Part shown: positions 48,265 to 60,465 of the stretch, piece after piece
Numbering within the stretch: position 1 is the first letter of the stretch
Layout: each line of letters begins with the position of its first letter
NCBI GenBank assembly: GCA_027704905.1
Contig: CM051006.1
Coordinates: 1,865,289 to 1,929,288 of the forward strand
Direction: 5' to 3'
Source: Muraenolepis orangiensis
Lineage: Eukaryota; Chordata; Actinopteri; Gadiformes; Muraenolepididae
Length of the DNA stretch: 64,000 nt
Notes under the pieces: model-generated
Seen by the model: only the letters and a program-made list of their open reading frames with translations
The model's database searches: none
Told to the model about the DNA's origin: nothing
Made by a program: the position numbers and the translations under genes

Positions 48265-48358
48265 GGATGGATCGATAACCCGTCATAAAGCTGATCACTG
48301 CTTTATGACCGGGTTATCAATGGATCGATAACCCGGTCATAAAGCTGATCACTGCTTT
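48265..48358. repeat. inverted-plus-direct repeat cluster
   Basis: GGATCGATAACCCGTCATAA followed by AGCTGATCACTGCTTT occurs directly repeated at 48269 and 48322. Between them CTTTATGACCGGGTTAT (48301-48317) is the inverse of ATAACCCGTCATAAAG (48275-48290). Polymerase slippage or template switching at a hairpin could make this. Confidence 0.85.
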
Positions 48359-48844
48359 TCAGATCCAAAATAAGTGGCCTTTCAATAGGAAGCTAATGCA
48401 GTGAGTCGGGATTGTCCTGTTCTGTTCCTCCATATGTTTTTATACTATTAAAATGTCCTTTCCGCAGATGCAGTGGTGACGGGGATCGTTAAAACTTTTT
48501 TATAATGTCCATCTTTACATTGAATGGTCGTCTTGAAAAGGGTACAATTCCGCAACAACATCATCTTCACCTGTTGCCATTTCAACCTAAAAAACTTACG
48601 TAGAAAAAAACCAACGTAGCCCTACGCTAGATCCGAGCCAGTGAACCTTCTAGCACACTATGGAACTGTGGGGAAAACTGAAAGAATACGCCCATTGGCT
48701 ACAAATCACTATATGATTGGTTGATCAAATTGTCAATCCAAACGTACGCTCTCATTCAGTCTGAGGGCCAAAGCAATCGGGAATACTTTGGTTGAAGGAT
48801 ATTCTTCCCAGCAACCCAGAAAAATATCTGATTGGTTGTGTTGT
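48359..48844. other. unassigned non-coding DNA
   Basis: Nothing recognised. Confidence 0.45.
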
Positions 48845-49505
48845 GTTCAGAGTTCCTCGCCGTTCGGCGATCCAACTCAGCAGAAGAATTCACACCTCTT
48901 GGTCACCAGTCTATTAGTTGTTATTTATTGATTAAAATGATACCCTAATACAGCAATCTAAGATAGATGAGTGAATACTCAAATACAGAACCCGGGATCA
49001 GGACACAAGAGCTTGGTAGCACCCAGACACGTGGTGTCCAGTTAGCTGACCAGTAGTCTACTCAAGTGCCCCGGTTCCTTCCATACACAATACTTTGATA
49101 TGGTTCCTCCGCCCATCTGGTGGTGCCGACTTCTTCTCCTCCGTCAGGTGGGTTTCTTCATACGTGTTGTTCTCCTCTTCTCTGAAGGGGCCCATGTCTG
49201 CGGGTGTCATCAGTCAGCTCTCACTTCCTCAAAAGCAGTTTTAGGCCCCCCGTCTGGTACTCTGTGTCCCTGCCTTGATACCCTCCCTTGTTTCACAACT
49301 TGCTCTTTCCTATTTGCTTAGTCTGCATTCAATTTAATGCATAGGACAGGGAGATAATTGATGACTTTCTAGAGACAGAGGAGAGATGGGGAAGACTCCA
49401 AGCCCTCCCTTAACTCCCACAGTGGGGCCTTTATGAGACATGGCCTGGCTGTGATCTGTTGGGTTAGTTCCAGACATAGTCTGCTCCTGCTACACATACA
49501 CTTAT
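48845..49505 (-). mobile_element. possible solo LTR
   Basis: On the minus strand the segment runs from TGTAGCAGGAGCAGAC-like sequence to GGAACTCTGAACACAACA. It contains a promoter-like AT segment, a polyadenylation-like CAATAAATAACA at about 48920, and a GC-balanced body without ORFs, which resembles retrovirus-type LTR architecture. I could not find a convincing target duplication, so the boundaries are soft and the call is tentative. Confidence 0.35.
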
Positions 49506-50733
49506 TTTACTCCACAATTGCATTGTTTTTCCAACCCAAAACCCCTCCAATGCGTCGTGCATGGACCGAGAAAGACAAACAAATCAACGTAACACTGTAA
49601 TATAACAGATAACAACACAGATACCATTCTCATTTATTCATTTGATTTAAATTGTATTACATTTGATTAATTCAATTAATTTAAAAAAATGTGTTTCATC
49701 TGAGAGTTCCAGGGTCTTCTCTGAATACCTTGAAGGCCCTGACGCTTCACCACTGGTGCTAGCCAATGAGAATGAACTCATCAGTTGTCAATCAAATAAA
49801 TGTACTTGTTAACGTCTGGATGTCAGGAGCGTACGAGACGCCATAATCCCACAGATTGTCCCCAAGGAGCACGTCTCTGTCTCAGATTACTACTGCTTGG
49901 TCTTTGATCTGTTTGTAATGGTTGTCTTGTTGTTAGCGGTAGCTTGCTTATAATGTTTTGGTGGAAGTTGATGAGTCAACATACACAACGTTGTTATTGC
50001 TATTATTTCAATACAAAACCCACGTTTATGTTTCATATATTTATATATTTACGCATTTGCATTGTTGTTTGTTAGAACGTAAGCTAAAAAATCCTTGGCA
50101 AACATTAGCGCTTATCTTGAATTCTGTTGCAAAATCTAATTATGGAGCTTATAATTCCCAAGACGTCCCGTTAGCATAACATGGTTATAATGTACTTTCT
50201 CAAACTCGGACCGAGGGTATAAATCATCGTCGACGGGGAAATATTATTTACCTTGTTCCTTTTTTCCACTTCATTCACTAATAAATAATAGAGGCAGACC
50301 CCCCACTCAGACGGGAACAAATTGACATTGATTTACCCGACCACCATTTTGGGTTAACCACCTGGGTCGCACTTCAGCAAACCCACCAGAAAATAACTAT
50401 TCACAATTCTGTGGGTTTATTATCATCGACTGGGATCGAGAAAGAAAGAAAAAGCCTCTTATTGAAAATAATGCCGTTTTCGACCCATGTTGGTTTATGT
50501 TAGGCTACTGCTCAGTAAGCTTCATGGCTACAAAAATGTTTCTTTTTCCAATGGCTAATGGTAGCTAATGCTAATGCTTCAGAACTGTGAAACACTGAAA
50601 TATGGATGTATTTCAAAAGGTATTTATCATAAAACTATTTATCTCAGCTTCTGGGATTACCATTAGCTCTTTCATGCAGAAATTCATACGCACTCATATA
50701 ACAGAATTATATAAAAAATAAAGCAGCACATCG
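49506..50733. other. unassigned AT-rich non-coding DNA (1.2 kb)
   Basis: Nothing recognised. Long AT-rich stretches near 49620-49700 and 49980-50060. Confidence 0.45.
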
Positions 50734-51003
50734 GATCCACTAGTCCTACTGTGTTATAGCAGAACTTCTGATCCAGCAGTCCTACTGTGTTATAGTATAA
50801 CTTCTGATCAGTCCTTCTGTGTTATAGTATAACTTCTGATCAGTCCTACTGTGTTATAGCAGAACTTCTGATCAGTCCTACTGGTTTATAGCAGAACTTC
50901 TGATCAGTCCTACTGTGTTATAGCATAGCTTCTGATCAGTCCTACTGTGTTAAAGCAGAACTTCTGATCCAGTAGTCCAACTGTTTTATAGCAGAACTTC
51001 TGG
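50734..51003. repeat. ~32-bp minisatellite, ~8 copies
   Basis: Unit AGTCCTACTGTGTTATAGCA plus GAACTTCTGATC, with or without a CAGC/CAGT insert. Confidence 0.93.
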
Positions 51004-51759
51004 GGGGAGACGGCACAGAGCCGGGGTTGTAAACGAGAACTGCAAGGGGTGGAGTTTTGTCTTGTTTCCGGTTTTCCATTTTATAAAAGAATACTCAGAT
51101 AAAGCTTTCAGAAGGAGACTTTTACAGTCTTGTGTTGATTGTCAGTGTTGATTTTAAACCTTTATAGACTCTACTCACACTACTGCTGGCAGAGTTGATG
51201 TTTGCCAACATAAGGTGCTTACTGATCCCTGCCTCCAGCAATAAGCATGATAGAAACCATCGATAGACCAGATATGAGATATTCATCTGAAGGTTAGATA
51301 TTAATCTAAGGTGTGATTTGTGAGACAAGAGAACGGGTATTTCCATTAAAAGTTTAGCACGACAGGAACCAGCACAAGTGTACATTTCATCCGACAAACA
51401 TAAGCTCTGATCTGGTTAGAGTGTGTTTATGTCTGTATGTGTTTATGTCCTCATACCACAGAATGCTCTCAATAAGCTGACAGGTTGCCTCCATATCGTT
51501 AACCATCAATCATTCTGCTGCGCTCAAAGGACCCGACCTCTAGATGATCAGTATCTTCATCTTCATATGGGATGGTGTTTAATGATGAGAATACGCATGT
51601 GAAGTTAGAATTGTTTGTGTGCTTTTCAATTGAACACATTGTGGTTTTGCTTCTGCTACGACTGTGCTTAATGTTGCCTTTATTATACTTTCCGCTGACA
51701 TTTCTGGTTCGGTTGGTTGCCCTTTAAATGTCTCTGGTCTGAAATGTGTCCGAGGGGCT
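51004..51759. other. unassigned non-coding DNA
   Basis: Nothing recognised. Confidence 0.45.
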
Positions 51760-52192
51760 GAACCAGTCCTCCTGAACCGGTCCTCCTGAACCGGTCCTCC
51801 TGAACCGGTCCTCCTGAACCGGTCCTCCTGAACCCATCCTCCTGAACTGGTCCTCCTGAACCCATCCTCCTGAACCCGTCTTCCAGAACCCGTCCTCCTG
51901 AACCCGTCCTCCTGAACCCGTCCTCCTGAACCCATCCTCCTGAAGCCGTCCTCCTGAACTGGTCCTCCTGAACCCGTCCTCCTGAACCCGTCCTCTTGAA
52001 GCCGTCCTCCTGAACCCGTCCTCCTGAACCGGTCCTCTTGAAGCCGTCCTCCTGAACCCGTCCTCTTGAACCCGTCCTCCTGAACCCGTCCTCCTGAACA
52101 CGTCCTCCTGAACCCGTCCTCCTGAACCCGTCCTCCTGAACCCGTCCTCCTGAACACGTCCTCCTGAAGCCGTCCTCTTGAAGCCGTCCTCC
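51760..52192. repeat. 15-bp minisatellite, ~29 copies
   Basis: Unit GTCCTCCTGAACCCG, with ACCGG, AGCCG, ACACG and TCTTGA variants interspersed. The five-residue minus-strand repeat (GSGGRVQEDGFRRT...) is an artefact of the 15-bp period. Confidence 0.95.
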
Positions 52193-52195
52193 GCT

Positions 52196-52581
52196 TCACT
52201 TCTACTGCATAGAACTAAACTTTGGTTTAAAGGTTGGTTCAACTTTGTTTTTTAACTCTACACCCTGCAACGTCCTGCAGATTCTTATGACCCGAGACCA
52301 CGACGAGCCCGGTCTCCGTCAGCGCATATCAAACTTCATCTGGTGAGGACGGTGTTGGTGGTTGATCCTCCCCCCCCCCCTGGTGACCCCTGTCATAAGC
52401 CCCTGGAGCCTTAAGGACACTCCCATTAAAACTCTGCTGAGTCAGTGCTCAGGACTGTGGGCCGAGGGGAGGGGGGAGGACCAGTCACCCCTCCTCTGAT
52501 GAGAGACGAGCGATTTACAAGCCCTCCATCTTACACTACGGTGAACGACTGGCAGGCAGGGTCCACCGGCTGGGAGGGCGG
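52196..52581. other. unassigned; poly-C near 52370
   Basis: Nothing recognised. Confidence 0.45.
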
Positions 52582-52599
52582 CAGTGTGAGTGTGAGTGT

Positions 52600-52691
<92 letters not shown>

Positions 52692-52718
52692 GTCTGTGAA
52701 TGTGTTTGTGTTTGTGTT

Positions 52719-52777
<59 letters not shown>

Positions 52778-52782
52778 TGTGA
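52582..52782. repeat. (GT)n microsatellite, ~200 bp
   Basis: Two pure GT blocks separated by a TTTGCGTCTGTGAATG and TTTG-rich segment. Confidence 0.97.
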
Positions 52783-52909
52783 ACCTCTCTCTCTACCCAC
52801 ATCTATTTCTAGATGTGGATTGGCCATTCCATTATTATTATATCCATTGCAGATTATAGATTTATTTGGTAAAAGGAAAAGTGCTTATGATATGTACCAT
52901 ACCTCTCTT

Positions 52910-53508
<599 letters not shown>

Positions 53509-53659
53509 TGTAGTTTTTGCTTTGGAATTAATAAAAAAACGAGATAAAAATACAATAGATAGAACAGAACAGAATGGAACAGAATAGAAGAAAATATATT
53601 TATAAAAACAATACTGACTCAAAGATAATAGAATAGGATGGGATAAAGGCTAGAAATGA

Positions 53660-54272
53660 ATCAGGGAGAACCAGTGAGAGAGGAGGAGATGAGGGAGAGA
53701 ACCAGGGAGAGAACCAGGGAGAGAACCAGGGAGAGGGGAGGAGACCAGGGAGAGAACCAGGGACAGAACCAGGGAGAGAGGAGGAGACCAGGGAGAGAAC
53801 CAGAGAGAGAGAATGAAACTAGGGAGATAACCAGGGAGAGAAGCAGGGAGAAAGGAGGAGACCAGGGAGAGAGGAGGAGACCAGGGAGAGAACCAGGGAG
53901 AGAGAATGAGACTAGGGAGAGAACCAGGGAGAGAGGAGGAGACCAGGGAGAGAACCAGGGAGAGAGGAGGAGACCAAGGAGAGAACCAGGGAGAGAGGAG
54001 GAGACCAGGGAGAGAACCAGGGAGAGAGGAGGAGACCAGGGAGAGAACCAGGGAGAGAGGAGGAGACCAGGGAGAGAACCAGGGAGAGAACCAGGGAGAG
54101 AGGAGGAGACCAGGGAGAGAACCAGGGAGAGAGGAGGAGACCAGGGAGAGAACCAAGGAGAGAGGAGGAGACCAGGGAGAGAGGAAGAGACCAGGGAGAG
54201 AGGAGGAGACCAGGGAGAGAGGAGGAGACCAGGGAGAGAGGAGGAGACCAGGGAGAGAAGAGGAGACAAGTG
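53660..54272. repeat. purine-rich minisatellite (GAACCAGGGAGAGAGGAGGA)
   Basis: Modules AGAACCAGGGAG, AGAGGAGGAGACCAGGGAG and GAATGAGACTAGG recur in mixed order for 610 bp. Confidence 0.94.
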
Positions 54273-54367
54273 AGAGAGCCGAGCGGAGTAAAACAAATTC
54301 AGTATTTCCCCCCCCCGATTCTGCCCCCCTGCACTGTGCTTAATGACTTCATTAATTACCTGCCAGG

Positions 54368-54420
54368 GGAAACTGGAGATATTTAGGTAGCCGCGAGGTC
54401 ATCCTCAGTCACCATGCACC
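54368..54420. repeat. 53-bp exact direct repeat, copy 1
   Basis: Begins GGAAACTGGAGATATTTAGG and ends CAGTCACCATGCACC. Identical to 55109-55161, 741 bp away. Confidence 0.95.
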
Positions 54421-54450
54421 GGCACCAAGGTCAGCACCATAAGTCACAGA

Positions 54451-54472
54451 GGGGGGGGGGGGGGGGGGGGGG
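54451..54472. repeat. poly-G run (22 G)
   Basis: Pure G homopolymer, interrupting DNA that flanks the 53-bp repeat. Confidence 0.95.
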
Positions 54473-55108
54473 ACACACGCGTGTGCTGGAACACAACAGC
54501 CGTCAGAGGCGTGTTTAGAGGGAATTAGACGGAGACCGAGAGTCATTTATCACATGGGAAAAGGGAGCCCTGTGTGCATTTATTAAAAGATCAGCAAACC
54601 GTTATAAACAACTGTGATAAAGGACTATACTAATAAAATGGACTTGACGTTAGAGCTGCATTAATATAGTACTTAAACAGAAGGGACCATTTGCCTTTTC
54701 TTCTTCAAAACTGTCATCTTGTATTATGTTTCTCGGTTGATAAAGCATAATGAAGCGGACATTGTATGAAAAATAGAAATGTTTTATTTAAAAAAAAACA
54801 ACAACATTAAATACACAATATACAGTAATCACAAAATGTAAAAGTGTAGAGTGCAGTGTAATAAGTCCATGTTAATAAAGCTCCGAGGGGCTGAGGGGCT
54901 CCTGTGAGCTGCAGCCCAGTGGGGGCGGTAGCTCCGCATCGCATCGTCCAGGGAAGATGACTCCATAAACAACTAAAACAAGAGAAAAGTGAATTAAAAC
55001 ATGACTCCATTACACTTTACTGTTTTTAGAAAGTAGCATCCTAACGTTATCAAGGTTAATATCGGCTAACAGAAGTCTAGCAATCATAGCTCCTCATTTG
55101 TGACGATA

Positions 55109-55161
55109 GGAAACTGGAGATATTTAGGTAGCCGCGAGGTCATCCTCAGTCACCATGCACC
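55109..55161. repeat. 53-bp exact direct repeat, copy 2
   Basis: Identical to 54368-54420. It lies within the proposed intron of the minus-strand unit. Confidence 0.95.
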
Positions 55162-55289
55162 TAACATAACATAACATTGATGTGATAATGAGCAGCTCGC
55201 TAAACAGATTATAAATACAAAGCTGGTTGGCAACACGGGAAAGATTTATAAAGTAAAACTTACCAGGACCAGAGTGACAGCAGCGGATC

Positions 55290-55862
55290 ATCAGTTTGTT
55301 ATCGATTAGCCCCTCGTATCGTCCAGTTTGTTATGGATTAGCTCCTCGTATCGTCCAGTTTGTTATGGATTAGCCCCTCGTATCGTCCAGTTTGTTATCG
55401 ATTAGCTCCTCGTATCGTCCAGTTTGTTATGGATTAGCTCCTCGTATCGTCCAGTTTGTTATGGATTAACCCCTCGTATCGTCCAGTTTGTTATGGATTA
55501 GCTCCTCGTATCGTCCAGTTTGTTATCGATTAGCTCCTCGTATCGTCCAGTTTGTTATCGATTAGCTCCTCGTATCGTCCAGTTTGTTATGGATTAGCTC
55601 CTCGTATCGTCCAGTTTGTTATGGATTAGCTCCTCGTATCGTCCAGTTTGTTATGGATTAGCTCCTCGTATCGTCCAGTTTGTTATGGATTAGCTCCTCG
55701 TATCGTCCAGTTTGTTATGGATTAGCTCCTCGTATCGTCCAGTTTGTTATGGATTAGCTCCTCGTATCGTCCAGTTTGTTATGGATTAGCTCCTCGTATC
55801 GTCCAGTTTGTTATGGATTAGCTCCTCGTATCGTCCAGTTTGTTATGGATTAGCTCCTCGGT
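55290..55862. repeat. 32-bp minisatellite, ~18 copies
   Basis: Unit CGTCCAGTTTGTTATGGATT plus AGCTCCTCGTAT. Variants (ATCGATT, AGCCCC, AACCCC) are interspersed in the left half, while the right half is uniform. Confidence 0.96.
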
Positions 55863-56290
55863 CCTGTCCCCCGCTGAAGTCATCTCACGCTGTAGTTTTT
55901 CTAATAGCGGTTTGTTCTAGAAGCTCCTCTAGTTTATTGTGACCTTCTGCCGAGGACAACAACGCAAACAAACGCAGTTTGTCTCGTCCACGGACCACTG
56001 TCACCTTCACGTCCACGGAGAATTTTACTGATTTTAAAGATGGCGGAAAAAAACTTTGAGTTTGTTTTGAGTTTGTCCGATGAGCCCCGCCCCCAGCCCC
56101 AATAAGCCCCGCCCCCAGCCCCTGACGTAGTGGAGCCGGCTGGCCAGCCCAGCTTCGAAGTGGAGCCGCAAACGAACCACTTAACGGAGCCAGAAAGCGG
56201 CTCCATTGCGGTGGAAACCCAAAGAACTGGTTCGCGATGACGCGCAAGCTCCGAACCAGCTCTCAAAACAGCTTGGTGGAAACGAGGCAT

Positions 56291-56624
56291 GAGATAAGGT
56301 TTAGTTTATGAATCAGTTTGTGGTCACCATGAGTCAGACCCGGAGACTCTAACTGCACCTCGGCCATATGGTCATGGGGCGTGGTAGGGGGAGGCACTGG
56401 TGACTCACACCCACGGCCTGCTCTCCCCTCAGTGTGGAAGTCTTGCTTCAATCCTCCATCAGACCCCTCTTCCCCTGGCTGTCCTCCCCGATGATAGGGC
56501 TCATTTTTGGGGAGCTGTCTATCCTGCTCTGAGTGGCGGTGGAGGAGCTCTGACTCTCCCATCAGACAGAGCCCTGGAACACAGCTGGCCAACCAAATGA
56601 TCCTCCTCCACCTGGGAGATGGGA
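56291..56624. other. unassigned non-coding DNA
   Basis: Nothing recognised. The minus-strand frame through here continues into the (GA)n translation and is not credible as a gene. Confidence 0.45.
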
Positions 56625-56915
<291 letters not shown>

Positions 56916-57004
56916 ATGATCTATGTTTGAACTGCTGTGTGGACGGGGTCCAAGCTGGCGGCGAGTCAGCGGATAAGAGGAGCAGGGGAAGAGGTCTCGA
57001 CTTA

Positions 57005-57024
57005 GGGGGGGGGGGGGGGGGGGG
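57005..57024. repeat. poly-G run (20 G)
   Basis: Pure G homopolymer. Confidence 0.95.
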
Positions 57025-57169
57025 ATGTACAACAGGGCCCACGGGGGAACACGGATTAGCAGGCCAGACAAAAGGAAAACCTACACAAAGCCATAGAAAG
57101 GTGTTCAACTGAGAAGAGGGGTTCAAAGCCCCTGAGTGAAATTGTTCTTGAGAAAACAGACACAATATA

Positions 57170-57300
57170 TTGATTTTCTATTTGTAACTCGTACATTGGA
57201 ATGCTTACTCCCCATTCCCTCCGCAGTATACATCTCAAAAAACAATTCCATAAAAATAATATATACAATAAAAAATGAACAAAAAAATATGTTTTTATTG
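57170..57300 (-). mobile_element. LINE 3' tail (family 2), minus strand
   Basis: TGGAATGCTTACTCCCCATT is the reverse complement of the family-2 tail block, and the following TATACAATAAAAAATGAACA matches the UTR of the 43-kb copy. Confidence 0.75.
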
Positions 57301-57471
57301 AATTGCTTGAATGTCAGAAGCCAGTTCCAACAAATAGGGATGTTTAGGAAATACATGTGAAGCAGCCATGACATTTAATCTCCATGTATAACGGGGTTAC
57401 AGCAGGATACACCATAAGAATGCCTTTAATATCTACAAAACTGATAAGAGAAGCGCTGTGCCCACTTGTAT

Positions 57472-57726
57472 TCAATCTGGCGGCTCTACGCTCCCGCTGG
57501 GTTGCTGCTTCACCTCCCTTAATGCCTCCAGTTCATCCTGGAGGAAGTGTATCTCAGAGTTAGAGATCCCATCACGGTGGCTCCAGGCTCCAGAAGAAAC
57601 ATCCACAACGGGTCCTATCTCCATCCCTTCTGGACTGAAAAACCACCTCCACCTCCACCTCGAGGTGGAGGTGGAGGATAAGACAGGAGGAATGTCCAGG
57701 ATAATTCCAACCCTCTCGGCCGTCAT
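57472..57726 (-). CDS. small minus-strand ORF, possible terminal exon
   Basis: The frame gives 84 residues from ATGACGGCCGAG and ends SGSVEPPD-stop. The C-terminal half, SNSEIHFLQDELEALREVKQ, has helical, coiled-coil-like spacing and ordinary codon variety, unlike the repeat-driven frames elsewhere. A possible acceptor, TTTTTCAG, at 57635-57642 would start an exon at SPEGMEIGPVVDV. ATTAAA motifs about 50 and 100 bp downstream could serve polyadenylation. The middle (STSTSRWRWRW) is encoded by a 32-bp palindrome (57646-57677) and is suspicious. I do not recognise the protein. It could be the last exon of a host gene or chance. Confidence 0.25.
   Translation of the reverse strand: MTAERVGIILDIPPVLSSTSTSRWRWRWFFSPEGMEIGPVVDVSSGAWSHRDGISNSEIHFLQDELEALREVKQQPSGSVEPPD
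57646..57677. repeat. 32-bp perfect palindrome
   Basis: CCTCCACCTCCACCTC directly joined to its reverse complement, with no loop. Confidence 0.95.
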
Positions 57727-57802
57727 AGGGAATATTCTTTGTTATTAGCTTGTAGTTAAAAATATATTTCATTTTCTTCATATATAGAGAGCAACAGATA
57801 AC

Positions 57803-57848
57803 CTCTCTCCCCTCACTCCCCTCACTCCCCTCACTCCCCTCACTCCCC
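57803..57848. repeat. 10-bp minisatellite
   Basis: About four copies of CCCTCACTCC. Confidence 0.9.
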
Positions 57849-58013
57849 CCTGAGCGATTAGGGACGCGTTGTAGGCAGATTAACAAGGCTGTTCGGCGCC
57901 ATCAGGAAGTCTGTTCAAAAAGCCAGACGGGCACACTTACCACAGATGACAACATGATGTGTCATCGCCATGACAACATGATTTCAGAGGAGCAGAGGAG
58001 CTCATCTTTGATT

Positions 58014-58055
58014 GACACACACACACACACAGTTACACACACACACACACACACA

Positions 58056-58100
<45 letters not shown>
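58014..58100. repeat. (CA)n microsatellite
   Basis: CA array with TTACA and GACA interruptions. Confidence 0.97.
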
Positions 58101-58384
58101 TTGAAAAAACCTTGTCTTCCACCATCTGACCGAGCATAAACAGCATTCCATTAAACCTTTTAATACGTTTAATTATACATTCGGCTCTCTGAATGTTCCT
58201 CACAATGTAAGCAAACACCTTGTTGTTTATGTTTAATCTTAACGGTTATTTTCATAACGGTGCATTCTGTCCACTTGCTGTGTTGTTCTGGAAATGTCTT
58301 TATTGAGCGTTGTCTGACAACCGGGTTCTATAGAACAGCCAGTTGCTTCTGCAATAGATTGTGTATATAAACCGTTTTGATCGA

Positions 58385-58440
58385 ACTTGGGAGTTTGTGG
58401 GGTTGCCGGTTTGAACCCCCGCTGTGTCGCCATGGGGTGA
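58385..58440 (+). mobile_element. possible tRNA-SINE fragment
   Basis: GGGGTTGCCGGTTTGAACCC contains a B-box-like core, with CGCTGTGTCGCCATGGGGTG following. No A-box or tail is assignable. Confidence 0.3.
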
Positions 58441-60465
58441 ACCATCAATAAGGAACTGATGAAACTAATGCATGTTTTCTATTTTGAGCTACAGTTCATC
58501 TTTTTTATTCATGTCCATATCCAAATGGCAGTTGATTCAGTCTGTCCATCCGTTGTGTTTGTAATAACTGTTTAAATGAATTGTTAAGTAAAGTGTTGTT
58601 GGTACTTCATAGATTCAGAGACATGACTATGTATTGAGGACGTGTACAAAACAGATACAAAACTTTTAGTAAAATAAGGTTATTCTCCACGTTCCCAGAG
58701 TGGAACAAGAAGCCCCGTACCGTTGTAGTTCTCAATCAGCCCAGGGACGCAAGATAAACTAACTCTAAATCTAGCAGATGCAGATTTTTTTTATTCAGAT
58801 TTAGATTTAGATTCGCTTTATAGATTTCGATTTGTTTTAAAAATAACGAAAATATCTTTACTTTGAAGGAGCTGGAATAGTTTATTTTAGACTTCATTTG
58901 TTAACAGAGCAAGTCAACCTCAGCTGCTTCCATTGATTTAGTCAATGCTAAGTTGGGCGGAGTGAGAACCTTGAGAGAGTGAGCACTTTGCTTCTGGTTT
59001 GACTTTGGGTGAGTGGGAAATAACCTAATTCTCCAAAAGTGTGGGACAGGTGGGGTTAGGGCAGGGGTTCCTAAACCTGTTCTGCTTCTATAGAATTGAT
59101 TTAAAAAAAATTCTTTAAAACATGTCACCTTTATGATACGGCATATTTTACATAAAGCATCGCTGCGACAATGCATTCAGTCAGACTGCAGACATGGGGA
59201 TCAAACCCGGAATTTTATGTGTTGAAAGATAACTTACAGCTGGCTACGCTAGCAGTTGTCGTTGCATTACTTTATCACTCTTTGTTTCTTCAGAGGAACG
59301 TTAACTGTTAATCCTGAAGGTGTTTTATTTTACAATAATGACCATTATCCCGCTTATTATACAGCTTTTTATTGATGTAACAATAATTGTATTGCATCCG
59401 CTAAACGTAAATAGTATAAAATATAGTCAGTTTGAGTCTACGGTTGGAACCTGTTATTCATAGCAGTGTCTGCTATTCAGAATCAACAGACAGCAGAACA
59501 CTGTAATTGGCCAATCAAAATGGAGCACTCAACAAAGCTGTGTGATAAAGTGTAGCTAAAGATTGTCGAGCCGTCTGTTGTTCTGCTGAGAGGAAAACAA
59601 CAGTTTACCGCCTAGTATTCCGCTCATGTTAAATAGTCGTCGATTTATCATCATTTTTCTGTGATTCGAAAAAACACGCACCCATGTGTGTGTGTGTGTG
59701 TGTGAGTTTTGACAATGTATTCAAGTGGACTATTTGAATATATTTCTGTTGTCCAATGCATAATGCAAATCCCTTTGTGCACACATGGTCTTTATGCTAA
59801 CGGTAAACATGGTCAGGACAAGTTGAACCTATTAGATACGTTGCTTGTTTGTTTTGTCTTTGTTTGTCTTTAATGATAGTTTTAAACTACACACGCACTC
59901 CAACTATGTATGGACGTTAGCAATATATACAGAATCAGAAATTAATATATAGTAGTTGTCAGGTCATAAGAATATATATTAATATATATTTTAGGGGCTT
60001 CTATATAAATCCTATAAGTTATGCAGTGTCTTCTGTGTGCAGTTTGCTGTGCTATGTTATCCTTTAATGAATGTCTTATTGTGTGTGTGATAACCCCTTA
60101 GTGTCACGGCGATGGTCCAATCACTTCCTGTGGGAAGTAGAGCTCACATTCTAGGCCCTCAGTCTCCTAGGTTACACAATGTCAGGGAAAATAACAACTT
60201 CTAGTTGGTAGCATTTTGAAACCATTAAAGATTAAAGAAAGCTGTGATATACCAGCGGCGATGGTGGAGACCATTCTCTGAGTGCTCTGTGCTGCACGCT
60301 GGTTCTGCTGAACTGAATGAAACACGCAGAAACGCATCCTTCACATGTCTTTGAATGTTTAATCAGTCAGACGCTTCCACATTCTCTTTATGGACGGGTT
60401 TGTCCCGATCGGGTTCCTAATCAAACGGAACGGAGCGCCCCACAGAGACCGGCCGCTGCAGATCA
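58441..60465. other. unassigned non-coding DNA (2.0 kb)
   Basis: Nothing secure. A single hAT-like end motif (GCAGGGGTTCCTAAACCTG) lies at 59062-59080 without a partner. A short (GT)n lies at 59684-59705. AT-rich TATAT blocks occur at 59940-60000. Confidence 0.45.

Larger units (their letters stand above)
54783..56247 (-). other. possible spliced minus-strand transcription unit
   Basis: On the minus strand an open frame starts at 56247 and ends at 55885 (120 residues, with SVDVKVTVVRGRDKLRLFAL and HNKLEELLEQTA). It is followed by the 32-bp minisatellite and then a strong donor, CCTG|GTAAGT, at about 55263/55262. A good acceptor, TTTTCTCTTGTTTTAG, lies at about 54974. The following 190 bp end with a polyadenylation signal AATAAA near 54785-54791. 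This is the grammar of a two-exon gene or transposon transcript. The upstream GTTTCCACC(AAGC) repeats near 56210-56280 look like a transposon end. No known domain was recognised. Confidence 0.35.

Noticed and set aside
55290..55862. Regular 32-bp repeats resembling a CRISPR array
   Set aside because: Units are contiguous with no unique spacers, and the context is a vertebrate-type genome. It is a minisatellite.
59062..59080. hAT terminal motif GCAGGGGTTCCTAAACCTG
   Set aside because: No opposite terminus or 8-bp duplication could be found within several kb.
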